The notes beneath the pieces are model-generated. The model saw only the letters and a list, made by a program, of their open reading frames with translations. It did not search any database and was not told where the DNA came from. The translations under genes were made by a program, and so were the position numbers. From a virus, in IMG/VR virus record IMGVR_UViG_3300048833_000312, positions 1 to 23,176 of that record: a stretch of DNA of 23,176 bases. One strand, given 5' to 3'. This document shows positions 19,538 to 23,176 of this stretch, piece after piece (the first letter of the stretch is position 1; each line of letters opens with the position of its first letter).

Positions 19538-21108
19538 GGGTCAAACCTGTAGCCGGAGACTTCGACATAGCGGCCCGAGGGACGGACCGAGATCGCGCTG
19601 GGGCGGGTAAGTCGGGCGGCCTGAACGAGGGCCTCATCGACGGTGAGCGGCACCGGGCAGTCCGGGGCACGCTTCCGCCACCACTCGGCCGCCTTCTGGC
19701 GGGCATAGCCCTGATGCTCGATGCAGACCCATTCGCTGCGGGATGTGAGCCCGCAGCTGTAGGTCACCTTGAGCGAGGGCAGCCCGCCCAGCTTGTCGTG
19801 GCGGCTGTAGGACACGCCTGAGACCTGTAGCCACTGCACCTTGGGCGAGAGGACCGGGAGCGTGGCCGCCGTGGGGGCGATCCTCACCTTGCGCGCCGGG
19901 AACACATGGCCGCAATCCGGGCATTCCGTCGCCGAGAGCGCGATGATGCTCTCGCACATCGGGCAAACCTTGGTCGGCGCCTCGCCGCCACTGGCCTCGC
20001 CGGGGCGCCGGGGCCGGACCAGATCGATCGGCCCGTGACGGCGGACATTGCCGGCGAAGTCGAGAACCAGGCAGTTCTCCTTTCCCGGTGCCAGGCGCGT
20101 GCCGCGGCCGACCATCTGCACATAGAGGCCTACGGATTTGGTCGGGCGCAGGAGCGCGATCAGATCGACGGCGGGAGCGTTGAAGCCGGTGGTCAGCACA
20201 CCCATCGAGGCCAGCGCGCGGATCTCACCGCGCTTGAAGGCGGCGATGATGGCATCGCGCTCCTCCTTCGGCGTGTCCCCGAAGATCGTGCGGCAGGTGA
20301 TCCCCTGCCGACCAAACTCCTCGGCCACATGGCGCGCGTGCTCGACGCCGGAACAGAAGGCCAGCCAGGATTTGCGCTCGCGCCCGTGCTCGATGATCTC
20401 GGTGACCGCCGCCCGCGTGATGGCTTCCTTGTCAACAGCAGCCGCCAGATCGCGCTGAATGAAGTCTCCGGCACGGGTGCCGACCTTCGAGACATCCAAC
20501 CGCGTGGCGGGTTGTTTCGAGACCAGAGGGCTGAGATAGCCCGCATCGATCAGATCGCGCACCGGGGCCTCGTAGGCGATGTCAGTGAAGAGCGCGTTTC
20601 TGCCCTCGTGCAGCATCCCACTGTCCAAGCGGAACGGCGTGGCGGTCAGCCCGATTACCTTGAGCGCGGAGTTGATCCGGGCCAACCCGTCCAGGAAGCG
20701 GCGATACATCGTGCTGGTGTTGCCTGGGATGAGATGCGCCTCGTCGATCAGCACCAGATCGGTATGGCCGACCTCCTGTGCGCGGCGGTGGATCGACTGG
20801 ATCCCCGCGAAGAGGATACGGGCCTGCGCCTCGCGCTTGCCCAAGCCCGCCGAATAGATACCGGCCGGGGCCTCAGGCCAGAGGCCGATCATCTCGGCAT
20901 GGTTCTGGGCGATCAGCTCGCGGACATGGGTCACGATCAGGATGCGCTGGTCGGGCCAGGCCTTCAGCACGCCTTCGATGAAGGCGGCCATGACAAGCGA
21001 CTTGCCTCCGGCGGTCGGGATCACCACCAGCGGATTGCCGTCGTGGTTCTGGAAATAGCCGTAGATCGAAGCGATCGCGGCCTGTTGATAGGGGCGCAGG
21101 GTCAGCAT
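19372..21108 (-). CDS. SF2 DEAD/DEAH-type helicase with zinc ribbon
   Basis: A 578-residue ORF. Helicase motifs: LRPYQQAA (Q-motif), I PTAGGKS (31-37), II DEAH (122-125), III LTATPF (154-159), V GVLTTGFNAPAVD (303-315), VI QMVGRGTR (331-338). A zinc ribbon follows, CPMC (382-385) and CPDC (396-399). Residues 400-523 end with SGRYVEVSGYRFDPC, after which about 55 residues of Ala/Ser/Thr-rich sequence coincide with the out-of-frame DUF6511 gene. The functional protein probably ends near residue 523; the tail looks like a shadow. The ATG overlaps the nuclease stop by seven bases. It likely remodels forks or recombination intermediates with the neighbouring nuclease. Confidence 0.9.
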   Translation of the reverse strand: MLTLRPYQQAAIASIYGYFQNHDGNPLVVIPTAGGKSLVMAAFIEGVLKAWPDQRILIVTHVRELIAQNHAEMIGLWPEAPAGIYSAGLGKREAQARILFAGIQSIHRRAQEVGHTDLVLIDEAHLIPGNTSTMYRRFLDGLARINSALKVIGLTATPFRLDSGMLHEGRNALFTDIAYEAPVRDLIDAGYLSPLVSKQPATRLDVSKVGTRAGDFIQRDLAAAVDKEAITRAAVTEIIEHGRERKSWLAFCSGVEHARHVAEEFGRQGITCRTIFGDTPKEERDAIIAAFKRGEIRALASMGVLTTGFNAPAVDLIALLRPTKSVGLYVQMVGRGTRLAPGKENCLVLDFAGNVRRHGPIDLVRPRRPGEASGGEAPTKVCPMCESIIALSATECPDCGHVFPARKVRIAPTAATLPVLSPKVQWLQVSGVSYSRHDKLGGLPSLKVTYSCGLTSRSEWVCIEHQGYARQKAAEWWRKRAPDCPVPLTVDEALVQAARLTRPSAISVRPSGRYVEVSGYRFDPCAHPTPAFAPSVTGNLAALAGSTGISASRTHGATPAASSSAAAPARTSATGGRA

Positions 21109-22046
21109 GGCGCGGCCCCCGTCGTGCGGGCGTCGTTTGCCCAGGTCGAGCCATCGGCCATGCAGTAGGTGACGATATCGTCGCCCGCATCGATGACTTC
21201 GCCCGGAACGAGATCGGGGATGAAGAGATGGCGGATGCAGGCCACACGCTGCTCGGCGGGTGTCAGCATCCGGTCGTGGCGGGCGCAGTGCCAGCCGCCG
21301 TCAACGGGCGTCGCATGCAGGCAGGATCGGCAGGTCACGGCCGCCCCGCCGCCGTCATGACAGGCGGCATGGTGATCGCAGAACCGACATTCGAACCAGG
21401 CCGGGTCCTCGCTGATCCGCGCGGGCGGATGCTGGGCGAAGATAACCCGGCCCGCCTTTTCCATCAGCCGTTCGGCCATGGCGCTGTCGGCCTCGATGCG
21501 CTCGATGTGCAGCGCATCGGTGTCCTTGCAGACCGCCACGTAGAGCGCGCGGGTGATCCCCGTCAGGTACATGTAGATCTGCATCTGCGCGGCGTGCTGA
21601 GGCTTGGCGAGCACCACGCCATTGGCGGACAACTCGGCGAAGCTCTTGACCCCGTGGGTCTTGAACTCCAGCACATGCCAGGTCTTTGGCGCCTCGAGGA
21701 TCCCGATGGCCACGCCATCGAGCGATCCGCCGAAATGCCCGCCATGGGCCTCGACGCGGAACTGGCGGCCGGTTTCGGGGTCGACCTCGAGCACCGTCGC
21801 ACCGGTGGCGCGCAGATTGCGCACGAGGCGGTCCTCTTCCAGCTGGCCGGTCTCGAAGAGGCGCAACTGGCGGCCGGAATGGCGCGCGGGCGTGACCCAG
21901 CGAAAGTCGTACCAGAGCGCGCGGGCGCAGGACTTGCCGATGATCGAGGCACCGAGGTGGTCGCGGAGACCATCGCCCTGGCGGGCCTCATAATCGGCAT
22001 AGATCGCCGTCAGTGTCGGCGTGGGGGCTTCGGGAAGCTCGGCCAT
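21102..22046 (-). CDS. Cas4/RecB-like PD-(D/E)XK nuclease with Fe-S-type cysteines
   Basis: A 314-residue protein. The nuclease core has GGSLDGVA (Asp110), LEFKTHG (Glu127, Lys129) and AQMQIYMYL (Gln154, Tyr158), the RecB-family metal site. One cysteine near the N-terminus (GKSCARALWY, Cys40) and three after the core (Cys220, Cys223, Cys229 in ECRFCDHHAAC) reproduce the Cas4/AddB pattern of a 4Fe-4S cluster. A second group, TCRSC, WHCARHD and ACIRH, follows and may bind zinc. The ATG at 22046 overlaps the upstream stop (TGATG); a GTG just before it is possible. It is paired with the SF2 helicase as in AddAB-like end processing, for recombination. DNA degradation polarity is not predictable. 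Confidence 0.85.
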   Translation of the reverse strand: MAELPEAPTPTLTAIYADYEARQGDGLRDHLGASIIGKSCARALWYDFRWVTPARHSGRQLRLFETGQLEEDRLVRNLRATGATVLEVDPETGRQFRVEAHGGHFGGSLDGVAIGILEAPKTWHVLEFKTHGVKSFAELSANGVVLAKPQHAAQMQIYMYLTGITRALYVAVCKDTDALHIERIEADSAMAERLMEKAGRVIFAQHPPARISEDPAWFECRFCDHHAACHDGGGAAVTCRSCLHATPVDGGWHCARHDRMLTPAEQRVACIRHLFIPDLVPGEVIDAGDDIVTYCMADGSTWANDARTTGAAPC

Positions 22047-22408
22047 CACAGACCTACCCGTTCACTGCGGGCCTGCGCCTCAGCCAGAATGCCGCTCCAG
22101 GTCTCGGGATCATGGCGCTCGCGCAGGACGCCGATCAGCGCGTCCTTCAGCTTCTCGCGACGGCGGCGGCCGGTGCCTTGGGCCAGGAGTTCTGCCCGCT
22201 CGCGGCTCAGATGGCGAAGCGCCGTACGGGCGCGGTGGAACCAGTCCGGGTCGATGGGCTTGTGGCCGCGCTGACGTGCCAGATCGGCTGTCGCGATCTG
22301 GGTACGGATCTTGGCGATGGCGTCGTCGAGATCGATCAACCGGCGCTGGTCATCAGGCAAGCCGGGGCTGTTCACGGCCACGGTGGCCGCGTTGTGCAGA
22401 TTGGTCAT
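22046..22408 (-). CDS. Hypothetical helical protein, 120 residues
   Basis: A 120-residue protein between DUF669 and the nuclease. It is mostly charged helix: DDQRRLIDLDDAIAKIRTQI (about 19-38), FHRARTALRHLSRERAEL and KLKDALIGVLRERHD, with the basic GRRRREK in the middle. No named domain is recognised. A GAGGA ribosome site lies eight bases upstream of the ATG and its stop overlaps the nuclease start, so it is a real coupled gene. The coiled-coil and basic character would suit a DNA-associated helper of the nuclease or helicase. That role is inferred from context. Confidence 0.7.
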   Translation of the reverse strand: MTNLHNAATVAVNSPGLPDDQRRLIDLDDAIAKIRTQIATADLARQRGHKPIDPDWFHRARTALRHLSRERAELLAQGTGRRRREKLKDALIGVLRERHDPETWSGILAEAQARSERVGL

Positions 22409-22473
22409 GGGAGTGTCCTCAGATGGGGTTGGGCACCGCCCCGGCTGTCACCATGTCAGGGCGGCGCAGCACA

Positions 22474-22971
22474 TCAGCTCTTCTTGTTCCAGGGCGCGGA
22501 TGCCATCCTGGGCGGGGCCGCGGAGGTGGCGGGCGCTGCGGGCGCCGGTTTGGCTGCACGGGCCGCCGTGCCGCGTTCCGGCGGCAGGTAGGCGATGCCA
22601 TTGCTCTCGCCGTAGCCGTTCTTGGGCGGCTTGATCTTCACCTGGATCGTCATCGGGATGAGGTGCAGCTCCTCGCTGTCGCTGACATGCATCTTGCCTG
22701 TCGCGTGGCAGATGGCCGACAGCGTGCGCTGCGCGATCTCCACCGTGGTCGGGTTCGCGTTCACAAGGTTCAGCTGGTCGAAGATCTTCCGGCCCTTGTG
22801 CTCGCCCTCGAGGATGTCGAGCATCAGCCAGAGGAACTGGCCCATGCCGTTCTTCGTGACGCGCATCTCGCTTTCGACGATCTGGGCGCGGTACTTGCCG
22901 GCGGGCAGCAGCTCGTAGGGCGTGGTGGGTTCAACGCTGGTGGCGTCAAAGGACGTGTCGAAACGTGCCAT
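22474..22971 (-). CDS. DUF669 protein, likely ssDNA-associated recombination helper
   Basis: A 165-residue protein. MARFDTSFDATSVEPTTPYE, then PAGKYRAQIVESEMRVTKNG, WLMLDILEGEHKGRKIFDQL, RTLSAICHATG and IQVKIKPPKNGYGESN are the DUF669 signature. The first 130 residues are a beta-barrel-like core, followed by an Ala/Pro-rich linker and a short basic end (PWNKKS). DUF669 genes typically follow a phage AAA ATPase of the Sak4 type in a recombination module, and this gene follows such a fragment. The core plus flexible acidic or basic tail resembles single-strand-binding proteins; that role is inferred. The ribosome site AAAGGA precedes the ATG. Confidence 0.85.
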   Translation of the reverse strand: MARFDTSFDATSVEPTTPYELLPAGKYRAQIVESEMRVTKNGMGQFLWLMLDILEGEHKGRKIFDQLNLVNANPTTVEIAQRTLSAICHATGKMHVSDSEELHLIPMTIQVKIKPPKNGYGESNGIAYLPPERGTAARAAKPAPAAPATSAAPPRMASAPWNKKS

Positions 22972-22992
22972 GGTCTTGTCCTTTCGGGGCGA

Positions 22993-23176
22993 TCATTCAG
23001 ATTGGGGCATGGCCGCCATGAACTCGGCCCAGCTGAGGGGCAGCGTGTCCGGCAGGCCGTAACGGTTCTTGGCGAGGAAGGCGGGGCGCTCTTCGGTGTG
23101 CATGACGCGCGCACCGGACCCGAGCGCCCGGGTCACCTTCTTGTTGAAGCCGACATCGGATTTCGCGACCGAGATC
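22993..23176 (-). CDS. C-terminal fragment of probable AAA ATPase (Sak4-like)
   Basis: The frame enters from the right edge and ends at the TGA at 22995-22993, leaving about 60 residues. Visible parts are SVAKSDVGFNKKVTRALGS, HTEERPAFLAKNRYGLPDTL and PLSWAEFMAAM. The AKNRYGLPDTLPLSW ending is typical of phage AAA-24/Sak4-like single-strand annealing ATPases, which are usually encoded directly before DUF669. Only the end is seen; Walker motifs are outside the window. Its stop is 22 bases before the DUF669 ATG. Confidence 0.6.
   Translation of the reverse strand, partial: ISVAKSDVGFNKKVTRALGSGARVMHTEERPAFLAKNRYGLPDTLPLSWAEFMAAMPQSE

Noticed and set aside
22448-22474. An 8-codon ORF (MCCAALTW) overlapping the DUF669 stop (TGATG)
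   Set aside because: It could be a coupled leader peptide, but it is too short to distinguish from chance and no conservation can be tested here.
1-23176. tRNA, rRNA, insertion sequences, integrase or att sites
   Set aside because: None could be recognised in either strand by eye; no transposase-like ORF or terminal inverted repeat pair was found.

Overview
The window is high-G+C DNA (roughly two thirds G+C by eye) and reads as one contiguous piece of a temperate tailed phage, most likely a prophage, in an alphaproteobacterium. The protein families point to Rhodobacterales: DUF6362, DUF6441, DUF6511, DUF7220, DUF3489, a fused prohead protease/capsid protein, and a lambda GpA-type terminase. 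This is recognition of family signatures by eye, not a database result. No integrase, repressor, tRNA, rRNA, CRISPR array or att site is visible, so both ends of the element lie outside the window.

Almost everything is transcribed on the minus strand, so the biological order runs from right to left. At the right edge is the recombination/replication block: the end of a probable AAA ATPase (23176-22993), a DUF669 protein, a small unknown protein, a Cas4/RecB-like PD-(D/E)XK nuclease with an Fe-S type cysteine set, an SF2 helicase, a DUF6511 zinc-finger-like protein, and a 775-residue primase-polymerase/ATPase. After a 344 bp gap holding an AT-rich island come a RuvC-like resolvase, a 69-residue protein and a DUF6362 protein. 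Many of these genes overlap by 1-8 bases, as in a translationally coupled operon.

A 470 bp non-coding interval (14945-15414) holds a dense array of short TGGAYYCC repeats in both orientations, a perfect 12-bp palindrome and a good promoter candidate. It precedes two adjacent DNA methyltransferases (a beta-class ParB-methylase fusion, then a C5-cytosine enzyme), a DUF7220 membrane protein and an HNH nuclease. A small counter-transcribed cluster (10792-11795, plus strand: a 65-residue protein, a DUF3489 protein and an AlpA-like regulator) ends at a strong terminator facing the HNH gene.

The left half is the packaging and head/tail block on the minus strand: small terminase, large terminase, gpW-like joiner, portal, protease-capsid fusion, DUF2190, head-tail joiner, DUF6441, tail terminator-like protein and the start of a tail tube gene. 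Two things stand out. The large terminase is interrupted by a single in-frame amber codon (8798-8800) inside its nuclease domain, so packaging is probably dead or suppressed. A lower-G+C three-gene cassette (662-2834) sits between DUF6441 and the tail terminator gene. It encodes a secreted protein with a Tat-like leader, a three-helix membrane protein with a large soluble domain, and a DUF2272 cell-wall-hydrolase-like protein. This cassette is the best candidate for cargo or an undescribed system; its function cannot be read from sequence alone.
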